A stretch of DNA of 64,000 nt from Oscillospiraceae bacterium (GCA_902798695.1 CADBXK010000001.1:186001-250000); one strand, 5' to 3'. Numbered from the stretch's first letter, positions 17,454-26,365 are shown. Notes: generated from the letters alone by a model not told the origin. Translations and numbers: made by a program.

Positions 17454-20400
17454 TAGACAAAAAAGAATTATTCGATTGTTTAAAAATAAATTTAATGACC
17501 AAATCTCAAAAGCAAGCTGTTTTATCCGAAAACACTCCTATTTTACTTTCTGCATCTGCTGGAAGCGGAAAAACTTTTGTTTTATCTACAAGAGTTATTT
17601 TTAAACTATTAAACTCACAAGAACCAATATATCCGCAAGATCTATTGGTAGTAACATTTGCAAAATCAGCCGCAAAAGAGATGTTCGAAAGAATATCTTT
17701 GCAAATGAAAAATCTAATAGTAAAATATCCCAATAACAAAAATTTATATAAACAATACTCATTACTATCACAATCTAATATAACAACTATAGATTCTTTC
17801 TGTTCTAATTTGTTGCGTGAAAAATTTGAGTTAGCAAAAATTTCTCCTAATTTCAGAATCGCAGAAGAAGCTGAAATGGATGAAATAAAATCTGAAATTT
17901 TAGATGAAATTTTTGAAGAACAATATAGTAAATCACCAGAAAAATTCCAAATATTGTGTGACTATTTTAGCTTAAATAGCGATCTAAATTTAAAGAGCGC
18001 GTTATTAGAAATATATCAAAAAGCTAGAACTTATCCCTTTCCTAAAATTTACTTATCAAACATTATTCATAAATATAAATACCCTCCCAAACTAAATGAC
18101 AGCAATTGGGCTAAAGAAGTTAAAAATGGAATTTATGATAGCATAAACAAAGCAAAATTTTTATTGTTAAATTCATTAACTTATATGGATGATCCAATAC
18201 TTAGAAAAAGTTTTTCTCCATGCATAAAAGATATTATTAACCAGCTAGAGTCCGCAGCAAATAAAATAAACATTTCAAAATATAGTGAAATTCCTTCAAT
18301 ATTAAACCTAATAAATTTCGTAAATCTTCCACGATATAATAAAAAAACAAATCCATTTGATCAGGATCTATGTAATGAAATAAAATCTAAATATATAAAT
18401 CCAGCAAAAAAAATCATATCATCATTATCCAAATACATCGTCACAGAAGAACAATATGAATATGATTTAAATCAGCAGCTTCCAATATTACAAAAACTTG
18501 TTGATCTATCTTTTGAATTCTATGAAAAAATAGATCAAAAGAAGCATCAATTAAATTTATTAGAATTTTCAGATCTTCTTTTAAAATCTCTAGAACTGCT
18601 AGTCGTTCCTGATAAAAATGTATTTTCTTTAACAAATGTTGGAAAAGAAATGTCCAACTATTTTAAAGAAGTTCTCGTGGATGAATTTCAAGACGTAAAT
18701 CAAGCACAAGACATGTTGTTTCAAATTCTTTCCAATGACGGCAAAAACTTATTTATGGTTGGAGACATAAAACAAAGCATATATCGTTTTAGACAAGCTG
18801 ATCCCGAAGTTTTTATAAGACACAGACAACTATACAGCAATGATAAAACAAAAGGAACTTTAATAAAACTAAATAACAACTTTAGAAGTCAGAAAGAAGT
18901 CACCAATGCAACAAATTTTCTATTTGGTCAAATCATGACTGAAAATTTTGGTGGATCAAACTATCAAAATGGGGAACAATTATTTAGTTCATCTAATATT
19001 ATTTCTAATAAAAATATGTCTACAGAATTTCACATAATAACAAATAACAATAAAGAAGAATCAAATGTAGAGTATGAGGCAAAACACATAGCACATAAAA
19101 TAAAACTAATGCTAACTGAAAAATTTAAAATTAATGACGGAAATACAACAAGATCATGTGAGCCAAAAGATTTTGCAATATTATTTAGATCTGGAAAACA
19201 AATTCCTAAAGTTCTTGGTAAATATTTGTCTGATTTAGATATACCCTTTATATCATCCAGTGATAACGGATATTTAGATTCATATGAAGTATCTATAACT
19301 ATATCACTGCTCAAAATAATTAATAATCCTCTTTTAGATATTCCTCTATGTGCTGTATTATTATCGCCAATATTTAATTTTTCAACTTACGAACTTGCTG
19401 AAATTAGATCAAATTGCAAGGATAAACCCATATACAATGCTATCAAGGAATCTCAAAATGACAAATGTTGTGACTTTTTAAAAGAGTTATCAATTTTAAG
19501 ACAAAAATCCACTGTTTTAACTATTTCACAATTAATACAGGAAATTTATAATCATAAATCCTTTTTCTCATTATTGGCTCTATCCAACTTGACCGATCAA
19601 AAACTATATAATTTGCAATTACTATTACACCATGCAGAAGAATATGAGCAATTCAGTAATTACGGCTTGTCAGGATTTTTACGAATCTTAAATACATACA
19701 AAGAAAAGGATTCAAACAATTCAAATTCAACATGCACACAAAGCGCCAATGCTGTAAATATTATGACAATACACAAAAGTAAAGGTTTAGAATTTCCAAT
19801 TGTTTTTGTATCGTTTTGTGCAAAAAAATTTAATGAGAAAGATTTTAATAAGCCCATATTATTTTCATCTAAATTTGGAATAGCACTAAAACATTCAAAT
19901 CCCAACAAATTTTCAAGATACAACACATTACAGTTTAATGCATCAATATTTTCAGAAAAAAATGACATGAAAGCAGAAGAACTAAGACTCTTATATGTAG
20001 CTATGACAAGAGCAAAAAACAAATTAATTTTAACAGCTGTAGATAATAACCAAAAATATAAAAACATAATATCATCTAACTCACTATTGCTATCAAGCTC
20101 GTATTGTCGCAATCAAAATAGCTTTTATGAGTGGCTGTTAGCTGGATTTATGCGACACAAAGATTCCTATTTTGGAAGTTCAAAAATATATTTTGATTCT
20201 GAAGAATTTAACTGTTCTATAATAATAAAAAATAACTTTAGAAAATTCAAAATTAATGAAAAATCAAAAACTATGTCAAAATCAGATTCAAATATAATTG
20301 AAATAATAAGAAAACAAATTAATTTTAAACATTCAAATGAAGCTCTTTCAACAATTCCTGCTAAACTTTCGGTAACAGACATAATAAAATCGAAAAAAAA

Positions 20401-20941
20401 TATCACTCTAAAAACACCATCATTTGCAGACAGTTTGACTTCATCAGAAATAGGAATTGCTACTCATGAATTTTTGCAATACGCAAATTTTACAAATGCA
20501 AAGTGCAATATAAATAACGAAATTAAACGATTGGTTAAATATGAATATATAACATCAAAACAAGCAAAATATTTAAACACTGAAAAATTAAAAAAATTTT
20601 TTAATTCCAAAATTTATAAACTAATCGAGAATGCTGATCTAGTCCAAAGAGAAAAAAGTTTTATATACGAAATATCCGCAAAAGAAATATATCCAAATGC
20701 AGATAATTCTAAAATAATTATCCAAGGAATTATAGACTGTTTAATTGAAAAAAATAATCAACTAATCATAGTAGACTATAAAACTGACAAAATTTCAGAA
20801 AATGATTTAAAAAATTTATATAATCCCCAGTTACTTTACTACAAGCAAGCGTTAGAAGATCTAACAAAAAAACCCGTTATATCATGTTTTATATATTCTG
20901 TTCATTTGAGCAAAACAATAACATGTTATTCAAAGCAATAA
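17450..20941 (+). CDS. addA: AddA subunit of the AddAB helicase-nuclease
   Basis: UvrD-like 3'-5' helicase fused to a RecB-family nuclease. The 1163-residue protein carries SASAGSGKTF (Walker A, about residue 35), VTFAKSAAKEM (Ia), VDEFQDVNQAQ (II), GDIKQSIYRFRQADPEVF (III), NNFRS (IV), MTIHKSKGLEFP (V) and LLYVAMTRAK (VI). The nuclease domain ends with GIIDCLIEKNNQLIIVDYKTD near residue 1100. All catalytic motifs look intact, so AddA is presumably the motor of the complex, consistent with a non-motor AddB. Start ATG overlaps addB (ATGA). Confidence 0.95.
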   Translation: MIDKKELFDCLKINLMTKSQKQAVLSENTPILLSASAGSGKTFVLSTRVIFKLLNSQEPIYPQDLLVVTFAKSAAKEMFERISLQMKNLIVKYPNNKNLYKQYSLLSQSNITTIDSFCSNLLREKFELAKISPNFRIAEEAEMDEIKSEILDEIFEEQYSKSPEKFQILCDYFSLNSDLNLKSALLEIYQKARTYPFPKIYLSNIIHKYKYPPKLNDSNWAKEVKNGIYDSINKAKFLLLNSLTYMDDPILRKSFSPCIKDIINQLESAANKINISKYSEIPSILNLINFVNLPRYNKKTNPFDQDLCNEIKSKYINPAKKIISSLSKYIVTEEQYEYDLNQQLPILQKLVDLSFEFYEKIDQKKHQLNLLEFSDLLLKSLELLVVPDKNVFSLTNVGKEMSNYFKEVLVDEFQDVNQAQDMLFQILSNDGKNLFMVGDIKQSIYRFRQADPEVFIRHRQLYSNDKTKGTLIKLNNNFRSQKEVTNATNFLFGQIMTENFGGSNYQNGEQLFSSSNIISNKNMSTEFHIITNNNKEESNVEYEAKHIAHKIKLMLTEKFKINDGNTTRSCEPKDFAILFRSGKQIPKVLGKYLSDLDIPFISSSDNGYLDSYEVSITISLLKIINNPLLDIPLCAVLLSPIFNFSTYELAEIRSNCKDKPIYNAIKESQNDKCCDFLKELSILRQKSTVLTISQLIQEIYNHKSFFSLLALSNLTDQKLYNLQLLLHHAEEYEQFSNYGLSGFLRILNTYKEKDSNNSNSTCTQSANAVNIMTIHKSKGLEFPIVFVSFCAKKFNEKDFNKPILFSSKFGIALKHSNPNKFSRYNTLQFNASIFSEKNDMKAEELRLLYVAMTRAKNKLILTAVDNNQKYKNIISSNSLLLSSSYCRNQNSFYEWLLAGFMRHKDSYFGSSKIYFDSEEFNCSIIIKNNFRKFKINEKSKTMSKSDSNIIEIIRKQINFKHSNEALSTIPAKLSVTDIIKSKKNITLKTPSFADSLTSSEIGIATHEFLQYANFTNAKCNINNEIKRLVKYEYITSKQAKYLNTEKLKKFFNSKIYKLIENADLVQREKSFIYEISAKEIYPNADNSKIIIQGIIDCLIEKNNQLIIVDYKTDKISENDLKNLYNPQLLYYKQALEDLTKKPVISCFIYSVHLSKTITCYSKQ

Positions 20942-20950
20942 AACAATATA

Positions 20951-20988
20951 AAAAACGTGGTGTTTATTCAAAACTCCCACGTTTTTTT
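20951..20988. terminator. Terminator after addA, shared with rpsR
   Basis: AAAAACGTGG (20951-20960) pairs with CCACGTTTTT (20977-20986) around a 16-base loop, with a T run on the plus side and an A/T-rich flank on the other; it lies between convergent operons. Confidence 0.82.
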
Positions 20989-20994
20989 ACACTA

Positions 20995-21040
20995 CTTATA
21001 CAAATAACTAACCACTTATACAAATAACTAACCGCTTATA
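20995..21040. repeat. Short tandem duplication across the rpsR stop codon
   Basis: A 20-base unit (CTTATACAAATAACTAACCR) occurs twice in tandem (20995-21014, 21015-21034) and its first six bases a third time. The second copy contains the rpsR stop codon. It looks like a replication slippage scar. Confidence 0.85.
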
Positions 21041-21258
21041 TATGGAATCAAAGCCATATGTCTAGCACGCTTAATCGCAATAGTCAATTTGCGTTGATGA
21101 ATAGAACATGTTCCAGTAACTCTTCTAGGAACAATTTTAGCACGCTCACTAATATATTTCCTCAATTTTGAAACATCTTTATAATCTATATTATCAACCT
21201 TATCAACACAAAAAGCACAAACTTTCTTGCGTCCCTTTCTAGATCTATCCAACGCCAT
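21028..21258 (-). CDS. rpsR: 30S ribosomal protein S18
   Basis: A 76-residue basic protein with the S18 core ([24 protein letters not shown]). It is the Cys-containing form: CAFC near residue 13 and a Cys-His pair in TCSIHQRK can bind zinc. Third gene of the rpsF-ssb-rpsR operon. A GGGGGG-like run lies before the ATG. Confidence 0.95.
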   Translation of the reverse strand: MALDRSRKGRKKVCAFCVDKVDNIDYKDVSKLRKYISERAKIVPRRVTGTCSIHQRKLTIAIKRARHMALIPYISG

Positions 21259-21306
21259 AAAAAGAACCCCCCAAAAATAATATCAAATATCTGTTAAACA
21301 CACTAA

Positions 21307-21765
21307 CTAAAATGGAAGTTCAGAATCATCGGTTCCTATTTCTTCAAATCCATCAATATCTCCCACAGAAAAACTATCTCCGTTTTGAATATTATCTGAC
21401 ACACTGCCAGCATCTTCTACATGGGCTCTATTTACATTAGTTTCAGCTTTACTGCCACAAAAACTAGCATTTTCCACAACAACTTCTATAACACTTCTGT
21501 TATTGCCGTTCTTATCTACATAATTTCTAGATTGAAGCACACCATCTATAGCAATCATTTGTCCTTTAACAAAATACTTACTAATAAACTCAGCAGTATG
21601 ACGCCAAGCAACACAATATATAAAATCTGCCTGACGTTCACCGTTAGGATTAGTAAATCTACGATCAACAGCAACAGTGAAGGACAAAACTGAAACTCCA
21701 CCTTGTGTCTGACGGAGTTCAGGATTAGCTGTTATGCGTCCCATAATAATTACTCGGTTCAACAT
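21307..21765 (-). CDS. ssb: Single-stranded DNA-binding protein
   Basis: OB-fold ssDNA-binding protein (152 residues): MLNRVIIMGRITANPELR start, the core WRHTAEFISKYFVKGQ, a flexible acidic linker and the conserved tail DDSELPF that docks partner proteins such as RecG and PriA. Its position between rpsF and rpsR is the standard arrangement. AGGAGGTT precedes the ATG. Confidence 0.96.
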   Translation of the reverse strand: MLNRVIIMGRITANPELRQTQGGVSVLSFTVAVDRRFTNPNGERQADFIYCVAWRHTAEFISKYFVKGQMIAIDGVLQSRNYVDKNGNNRSVIEVVVENASFCGSKAETNVNRAHVEDAGSVSDNIQNGDSFSVGDIDGFEEIGTDDSELPF

Positions 21766-21778
21766 AAGAAACCTCCTA

Positions 21779-22075
21779 CTAAACTTCCTTAGAAATGATC
21801 AATGTTCTAATAACTCCATCAGTTATATTATAAACCCTATCGAGCTCAGCAGGAAAATCTGGCTGACTCTCAAAGTTAAATAATACATAATAACCTTCTG
21901 TTTCATAATTAATTGGATATGCTAACTTACGCTTTCCCCAATCATCAACACTTTCTAATGTTGCATTTTTAGAAATTAAGTCTTTAAACTTTTCAATAAC
22001 AGCTTTAATACCATCATCACCAAGTTTAGTACTTATAATAATCATGCTCTCATAACTTTGTTTTAACTGTGTCAT
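21779..22075 (-). CDS. rpsF: 30S ribosomal protein S6
   Basis: A 98-residue protein with the S6 ferredoxin-like fold (YESMIIISTKLGDDGIKAVIEKFKDLI, then WGKRKLAYPINYETEGYYVLFNFE). The start is the ATG at 22075; AGGAGG lies 14 bases upstream, and an in-frame GTG overlaps that site and is unlikely. The leader of about 80 bases contains an imperfect hairpin (TGTGA-loop-TCACA). S6:S18-binding leader RNAs regulate this operon in many bacteria, but I cannot match the required bulge here. Confidence 0.93.
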   Translation of the reverse strand: MTQLKQSYESMIIISTKLGDDGIKAVIEKFKDLISKNATLESVDDWGKRKLAYPINYETEGYYVLFNFESQPDFPAELDRVYNITDGVIRTLIISKEV

Positions 22076-22165
22076 TTTACTTAAATACACCTCCTCTTGG
22101 ACTTTGGCCCTGTGAACATATCACAAAGCAAGGATATATAAATCTAAACATAGACTTACTAGTTA

Positions 22166-22194
22166 ATAGTATCAAACTTCAAAACAATTGTCAA
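22166..22194 (-). promoter_or_regulatory. Sigma-A promoter of rpsF-ssb-rpsR
   Basis: TTGACA (22189-22194) and TACTAT (22166-22171) on the minus strand, 17-base spacer. Confidence 0.75.
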
Positions 22195-22221
22195 GAAAAT
22201 CATTACTAGTAAAAACTTTAT

Positions 22222-23091
22222 CTATAACCTTTCAGCTAATTTCTTTAAATAAGCTTTAAAATCTTCCTTTATTTCTTCGTGTTCCAAAGCAAACTCAATA
22301 TTAGCACGCATTATCTCCAATTTGTTTCCCATATCATAGCGATCTCCAATAAAATCAACACCTATCATACCATTAATTTGTGCCAACTTTTTCATTGCAT
22401 CAGTTAACTGTAATTCTCCTCCATACCCTAATGAAGTATCCTCCAATATAGGAAATATTTCTGGAGGCAAAACACATCTTCCTAAAATCGAATAAAGCGA
22501 AAATATCTGGTCCTCATTAGGCTTTTCAATCATATCTGTAATTCTAAAAAGATTATCTCTAACAAAATCAACCTTCATAGACGAATACTTTTTTATCTGC
22601 TCTCTAGTAACTTCCTTTATTCCAACCACACCTAATCCAAACTCGTCATATGTATCACACAATTGCTTACAAACCGGATAATTAGATCTGATAATATCAT
22701 CTCCGTATAAAACCGCAAAAGGTTCTTTTCCAACAAAGGACTTTGCACAAAGAATAGCATCACCTAAACCTCTTGCTTCTTTTTGTCTAATATAATAAAT
22801 ATTTGCCATATTAGAAATTTTTAAAACCTGTTCGTATTTTGTCGCATTCTCCTTCTTCAACAAAGCACTTTCAAGTTCAGGAGATCTATCAAAATGATCT
22901 TCTATAGTTGTCTTTCCCCTGCTTATCACTATCATTATTTCTTCTATTCCACTATTAACAACTTCTTCAACTATATACTGAATAGCTGGTTTATCTACCA
23001 CATTCAACATCTCTTTAGGTATTGATTTTGAAGCTGGAAGCACTCTTGTTCCCAAACCAGCGGCAGCAATTACAGCCTTTTTTATTTTCAT
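22222..23091 (-). CDS. galU: UTP-glucose-1-phosphate uridylyltransferase
   Basis: Forms UDP-glucose for cell-envelope glycans and glycolipids. The 289-residue protein has the nucleotidyltransferase signature GLGTRVLPASKSIPKEMLNVVDKP at the N-terminus (pyrophosphorylase loop plus catalytic Lys), VLYGDDII, and the GGELQLTDA segment. The length is typical of bacterial GalU. GGGAGG precedes the ATG. It is transcribed alone from its own promoter and faces away from the glycosyltransferase gene, which may use its product or a related sugar nucleotide. Confidence 0.95.
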   Translation of the reverse strand: MKIKKAVIAAAGLGTRVLPASKSIPKEMLNVVDKPAIQYIVEEVVNSGIEEIMIVISRGKTTIEDHFDRSPELESALLKKENATKYEQVLKISNMANIYYIRQKEARGLGDAILCAKSFVGKEPFAVLYGDDIIRSNYPVCKQLCDTYDEFGLGVVGIKEVTREQIKKYSSMKVDFVRDNLFRITDMIEKPNEDQIFSLYSILGRCVLPPEIFPILEDTSLGYGGELQLTDAMKKLAQINGMIGVDFIGDRYDMGNKLEIMRANIEFALEHEEIKEDFKAYLKKLAERL

Positions 23092-23148
23092 TAATTCAAC
23101 CTCCCATGTTCACCAAGAAGTTACAATCATCAAACTCACCATTGAACA

Positions 23149-23177
23149 AGTTTATCACAAACAATTTTTAAAGTCAA
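23149..23177 (-). promoter_or_regulatory. Sigma-A-type promoter of galU
   Basis: TTGACT (23172-23177) and TAAACT (23149-23154) on the minus strand, 17-base spacer. Confidence 0.62.
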
Positions 23178-23225
23178 ATTAATCGCTAAAATTTTTGTGT
23201 TATTGTTACTTAACATAAAAAAATC

Positions 23226-23254
23226 TTGATATTTGTAACCTTTAATGTTAAAAT
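23226..23254 (+). promoter_or_regulatory. Sigma-A-type promoter of the glycosyltransferase gene
   Basis: TTGATA (23226-23231) and TAAAAT (23249-23254), 17-base spacer, 50 bases before the start codon. Confidence 0.62.
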
Positions 23255-23303
23255 TGTTTGTGGTGCCTTAAAGTTTTAAATCATAAAAATTAAAGGAGAA
23301 ATA

Positions 23304-24263
23304 ATGAACAACAAGTTATATATGGTCCTTCCCTGCTATAATGAGCAAGAAGTGCTTTTAAAAACAGCGGATATATTAAAAAACAAATTGGAGTTTTTAA
23401 TGCAAAACAATAAAATTTCGAAAGATAGTAAAATATGTTTTGTTAACGATGGTTCCACAGATGATACTTGGAATATTATTTGCACTCTAAATAAAAAAGA
23501 TAAAATATTCACGGGAATAAATTTAAGTTCAAATAGAGGACATCAAAATGCACTTTTAGCAGGACTCATATCCTCTAAAAACAAGGCAGATATGATTATT
23601 TCTATGGATGCTGATTTACAAGATGATGTTGATGCAATAGATGACATGGTAGACAAATATTTAAATGGCGCTGATATTGTCTATGGCATAAGAGAAAGTC
23701 GTAAAACTGATAGTTTTTTTAAAAGAATGTCTGCAGAAGCTTTCTATAAATTGATGAATGCTTTAGGAACCAAAACAATATTTAACCACGCTGATTTTAG
23801 ATTGATGAGTAAACGTTCAATTGCTGCTTTAGAAAAATTTAAAGAAGTAAATGTATTCTTAAGAGGAATTATTCCTATGATTGGTTTTAAATCAGATTAT
23901 GTTTACTACTCTAGAAAAAAACGTGAATTAGGCGAAAGTAAATATCCTCTCTCTAAAATGCTTGCATTAGCTTTCAATGGAATAACATCATTTTCAATTA
24001 AACTAATAAGAATGATTTCTTTCATTGGCGTATTATCATTAGTTTTAAGCCTTGGTATGTTTGTATATTCTATATATCGATTAGTTACCGGAGAAGTTGT
24101 TTCTGGTTGGACAAGTATAATGGTTTCTTTATGGGCCATAGGTGGTTTAATACTAATATCCATTGGTATAGTTGGAGAATACATTGGAAAAATATACATG
24201 GAAACTAAACAGAGACCCAGATTTATAATTCAACAAGACCTCGATGAAGATATGCATGAATAA
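23304..24263 (+). CDS. Membrane glycosyltransferase, family 2 (GtrB/DPM1-like)
   Basis: A 319-residue inverting GT2 enzyme: VLPCYNE near the N-terminus, VNDGSTDDTW (about 47), DADLQDD (the DxD-type metal site, about 99) and SKYPLSKM before the membrane part. Two C-terminal transmembrane helices (about 232-255 and 268-290) anchor it. This is the architecture of GtrB/YkoT-type enzymes that load glucose or a similar sugar onto undecaprenyl phosphate at the inner membrane face. Sugar and acceptor are inferred from the family. No flippase or acceptor gene is adjacent. Confidence 0.88.
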   Translation: MNNKLYMVLPCYNEQEVLLKTADILKNKLEFLMQNNKISKDSKICFVNDGSTDDTWNIICTLNKKDKIFTGINLSSNRGHQNALLAGLISSKNKADMIISMDADLQDDVDAIDDMVDKYLNGADIVYGIRESRKTDSFFKRMSAEAFYKLMNALGTKTIFNHADFRLMSKRSIAALEKFKEVNVFLRGIIPMIGFKSDYVYYSRKKRELGESKYPLSKMLALAFNGITSFSIKLIRMISFIGVLSLVLSLGMFVYSIYRLVTGEVVSGWTSIMVSLWAIGGLILISIGIVGEYIGKIYMETKQRPRFIIQQDLDEDMHE

Positions 24264-24321
24264 AATTCATGTTTATTATGAATAAAATAAATAATAATCT
24301 CTCTTAAATATATTTCAAATT

Positions 24322-24350
24322 GAATTTTATATGTAATTTTAGCATATAAT
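24322..24350 (+). promoter_or_regulatory. Candidate sigma-E (sporulation) promoter
   Basis: GAATTTT (24322-24328), 14 bases, then CATATAAT (24343-24350). This fits the mother-cell sigma-E pattern (KMATATT, 14-15 bases, CATACANT) with one mismatch in each element. Read as a sigma-A site the spacing would be 19. It lies 30 bases upstream of a gene whose Bacillus homologue yaaH is sigma-E dependent, so the assignment makes sense. Confidence 0.55.
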
Positions 24351-24379
24351 TCACTAGATATATTTAAGGGAGGTTTTTT

Positions 24380-25642
24380 ATGCAAATATATATTGTAAAA
24401 TCAGGAGATAGCCTATATTCTATTGCAAAAATGTTTAAAATTAGTTTACATATTCTTATGGAAATAAATGGCCTTGAAAAACCAAATGATTTAGTTGTAG
24501 GTCAGGCCATATTAATCCTTGAACCAGAAATTATACACACAATACAGCCCAACGAAACATTAGAATATATATCTCAAAAATACAACACATCTATAAATAA
24601 ATTATATAGAAATAACCCATCTCTATCTGCAAGACCATTTTTAATTCCAGGAGATGACCTAATAATATCATATACTAATAACCCTACATCTTCTATTTTA
24701 GTGAACGGTTTTGTGTATCCCAATATAAGTCGTGAATTACTAACCACAACCTTACCATATTTAACATATATATCTCCATTCACATATAGTTTTTCTGCAT
24801 ATGGAGATCTAAAACCACTGAGAGATGATTTTATATTAAGACGTTCTATGGAATACAATGTTTTACCCTTAATGACTTTATCTCCAATAGATGATGACGG
24901 AAAATTTGTTAGTGAATTAACGGAAAAATTGCTTAACAATAACAATGCTCAAGAAAAACTAATATCTCAAATTTTAACCACAATTCAAAACAAAAAATAT
25001 TCTGGTATAATATTAAATTTTGAACAAATACCTATACAATCTAGAAACTTATATATATCCCTTATCCAAAATATGCAAAAACTTTTAAACGAAAATGGAT
25101 ATACCTTATATATAGCACTAGACCCCAACAATATGGTTGACGCAAACCAATATTACACAGCTCTAGGAGAATTTTCAAACGGAATAATTATAATGACCTA
25201 CGGAATAGAAATTACACAAACATCATCAATAACGATTTCATCAATTCAAAAAATTGAAGATATCATAAAATACATAACATCACTAATTCCAGCAAACAAA
25301 GTTATATTAGGAATTCCAAATCATGGATATGGTTGGCGAACTATGCAAAACAACAATAACATGCCTCAACCACGCATAATAGGAAATCAAGAGGCAATTC
25401 AAATAGCTATATCTCAAAACGCGGCCATAATGTTCGATGAAAAAAGTCAATACCCTTACTTCTACTACTACATTAATAACCAAAGATTCGAAGTATGGTT
25501 CCAAGATGCTAGAAGCGCTATTGCTAAATTTAATCTAATAAAAAAATATAATTTAGCGGGAATAAGTTACTGGACATTAATGAAAAAATCACACCAAACA
25601 TGGCAAGCTCTAAATGCAACTTTTGAAATAAAACAAAAATAA
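24380..25642 (+). CDS. LysM-GH18 spore-type glycosidase (YaaH/SleL-like)
   Basis: A 420-residue protein without a signal peptide, with two LysM repeats (about 1-46 and 50-96) and a glycosyl hydrolase 18 barrel (about 105-410). YaaH/SleL proteins of this build are made in the mother cell, placed on the spore coat and cortex surface, and act on cortex peptidoglycan at germination. The catalytic motif DxxDxDxE is degenerate here: it reads GIILNFE, keeping only the proton-donor Glu (E215), with Asn at 213 for the Asp two residues earlier. Activity may be reduced or altered. AAGGGAGG precedes the ATG, and a sigma-E-like promoter lies upstream. Confidence 0.85.
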   Translation: MQIYIVKSGDSLYSIAKMFKISLHILMEINGLEKPNDLVVGQAILILEPEIIHTIQPNETLEYISQKYNTSINKLYRNNPSLSARPFLIPGDDLIISYTNNPTSSILVNGFVYPNISRELLTTTLPYLTYISPFTYSFSAYGDLKPLRDDFILRRSMEYNVLPLMTLSPIDDDGKFVSELTEKLLNNNNAQEKLISQILTTIQNKKYSGIILNFEQIPIQSRNLYISLIQNMQKLLNENGYTLYIALDPNNMVDANQYYTALGEFSNGIIIMTYGIEITQTSSITISSIQKIEDIIKYITSLIPANKVILGIPNHGYGWRTMQNNNNMPQPRIIGNQEAIQIAISQNAAIMFDEKSQYPYFYYYINNQRFEVWFQDARSAIAKFNLIKKYNLAGISYWTLMKKSHQTWQALNATFEIKQK

Positions 25643-25670
25643 AAGCGGGACCAAACATAAGGTCCCACTT
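25643..25670 (-). terminator. Terminator after the DUF1858 gene
   Basis: Read on the minus strand, GTGGGACC pairs with GGTCCCGC around an 8-base loop, followed by TTTTATTTTTG. It directly abuts the LysM-GH18 stop codon, but on the plus strand there is no T run. Confidence 0.75.
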
Positions 25671-25682
25671 CAAAAACACTCA

Positions 25683-25886
25683 TTAATTACTATCTATGTG
25701 TTTGTTGATGTCTTCTAAAAACTTATCTACATTAACTCCATGAACACAGCACGCTTCTTCAACAGTTTCTCCTCTAGATGCAGGACAACCCAAACAATGC
25801 ATCCCCATATCTAAAAAAAACTTTGCAGTACTTTCATCCATATCTAAAATATCACCAATTATCATATCTTTAGTTATCTTTTCCAT
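25683..25886 (-). CDS. DUF1858 domain protein
   Basis: A 67-residue protein matching the small DUF1858 family: KDMIIGDILDMDESTAKFFLDMGMHCLGCPASRGETVEEACCVHGV. The Cys-Leu-Gly-Cys-Pro motif and a Cys-Cys pair further on are family features and suggest metal or redox chemistry; the function is unknown. AAGGAG is 11 bases before the ATG at 25886; a TTG 30 bases upstream would span the ribosome site. Confidence 0.85.
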   Translation of the reverse strand: MEKITKDMIIGDILDMDESTAKFFLDMGMHCLGCPASRGETVEEACCVHGVNVDKFLEDINKHIDSN

Positions 25887-25994
25887 TAATGAAATACTCC
25901 TTAAAAATATATGCAAACCATGTACAAAATGTTAGAACAAAAAAACACCAAATAAACAAATAGCACATAATTAAAATAAACAGTTTATTATAAG

Positions 25995-26273
25995 TTATTG
26001 ACTCTCTCTAACTCTTGAGAAGCAATCACTGCAATAAACAGGACGTTCTTGTCTAGGTTGAAAAGGAACTCTAGCTGCTCCACCACATGCTGCACACTCT
26101 GCTTCATAAAATTGTCTTTCGCCTCTAGCAGCATTCTTGCGAGCATCACGACAAGATTTACATCTCTGTGGCTCATTTGTAAAACCTTTTTCTGCATAAA
26201 ATTCTTGCTCACCTGCAGTAAAAACAAATTCAGCGCCACAATCTTTACATACTAATGTTTTGTCTTCATACAT
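25995..26273 (-). CDS. Zinc-ribbon protein with two treble Cys motifs
   Basis: A 92-residue protein with four CxxC pairs: CKDCG (about residue 9), RCKSCRD (38), CAACGG (60) and YCSDC (81). The first half, with AEFVFTAGEQEFYAEKGFTNEPQRCKSCR, is the probable zinc-ribbon domain (zf-trcl/PF13451 type); the second half is the CxxC-x17-CxxC extension seen in many Firmicutes proteins. Function unknown, presumably zinc storage, RNA or protein binding. It begins 28 bases downstream of a tRNA-like sequence on the same strand. GAGG precedes the ATG. Confidence 0.82.
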   Translation of the reverse strand: MYEDKTLVCKDCGAEFVFTAGEQEFYAEKGFTNEPQRCKSCRDARKNAARGERQFYEAECAACGGAARVPFQPRQERPVYCSDCFSRVRESQ

Positions 26274-26301
26274 TATAAACTACCTCACTTAAAATAAAAT
26301 T

Positions 26302-26365
26302 TTGCCCCAGATGGACTTGAACCATCACCTTTGAAAAACAACGCTCTGCTTTAAGCTATTGGGCC
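26302..26365 (-). pseudogene. Degenerate tRNA-like sequence
   Basis: The T arm is intact (GATGG-TTCAAGT-CCATC), with a D arm GCTT-AAAGCA-GAGC lacking the GG of the D loop. The acceptor ends GGCCCAA and TGGGGCA pair at only five of seven positions. Between D arm and T arm there are 16 bases instead of about 23, with no convincing anticodon stem, and no CCA is encoded. I read it as a tRNA gene remnant or a tRNA-like leader of the zinc-ribbon gene just downstream. Confidence 0.5.

Noticed and set aside
25988..26239. 83-codon frame overlapping the zinc-ribbon gene in another frame
   Set aside because: The alternative frame gives a protein with four CxxC pairs and a good ribosome site, so the overlapping frame is a shadow.
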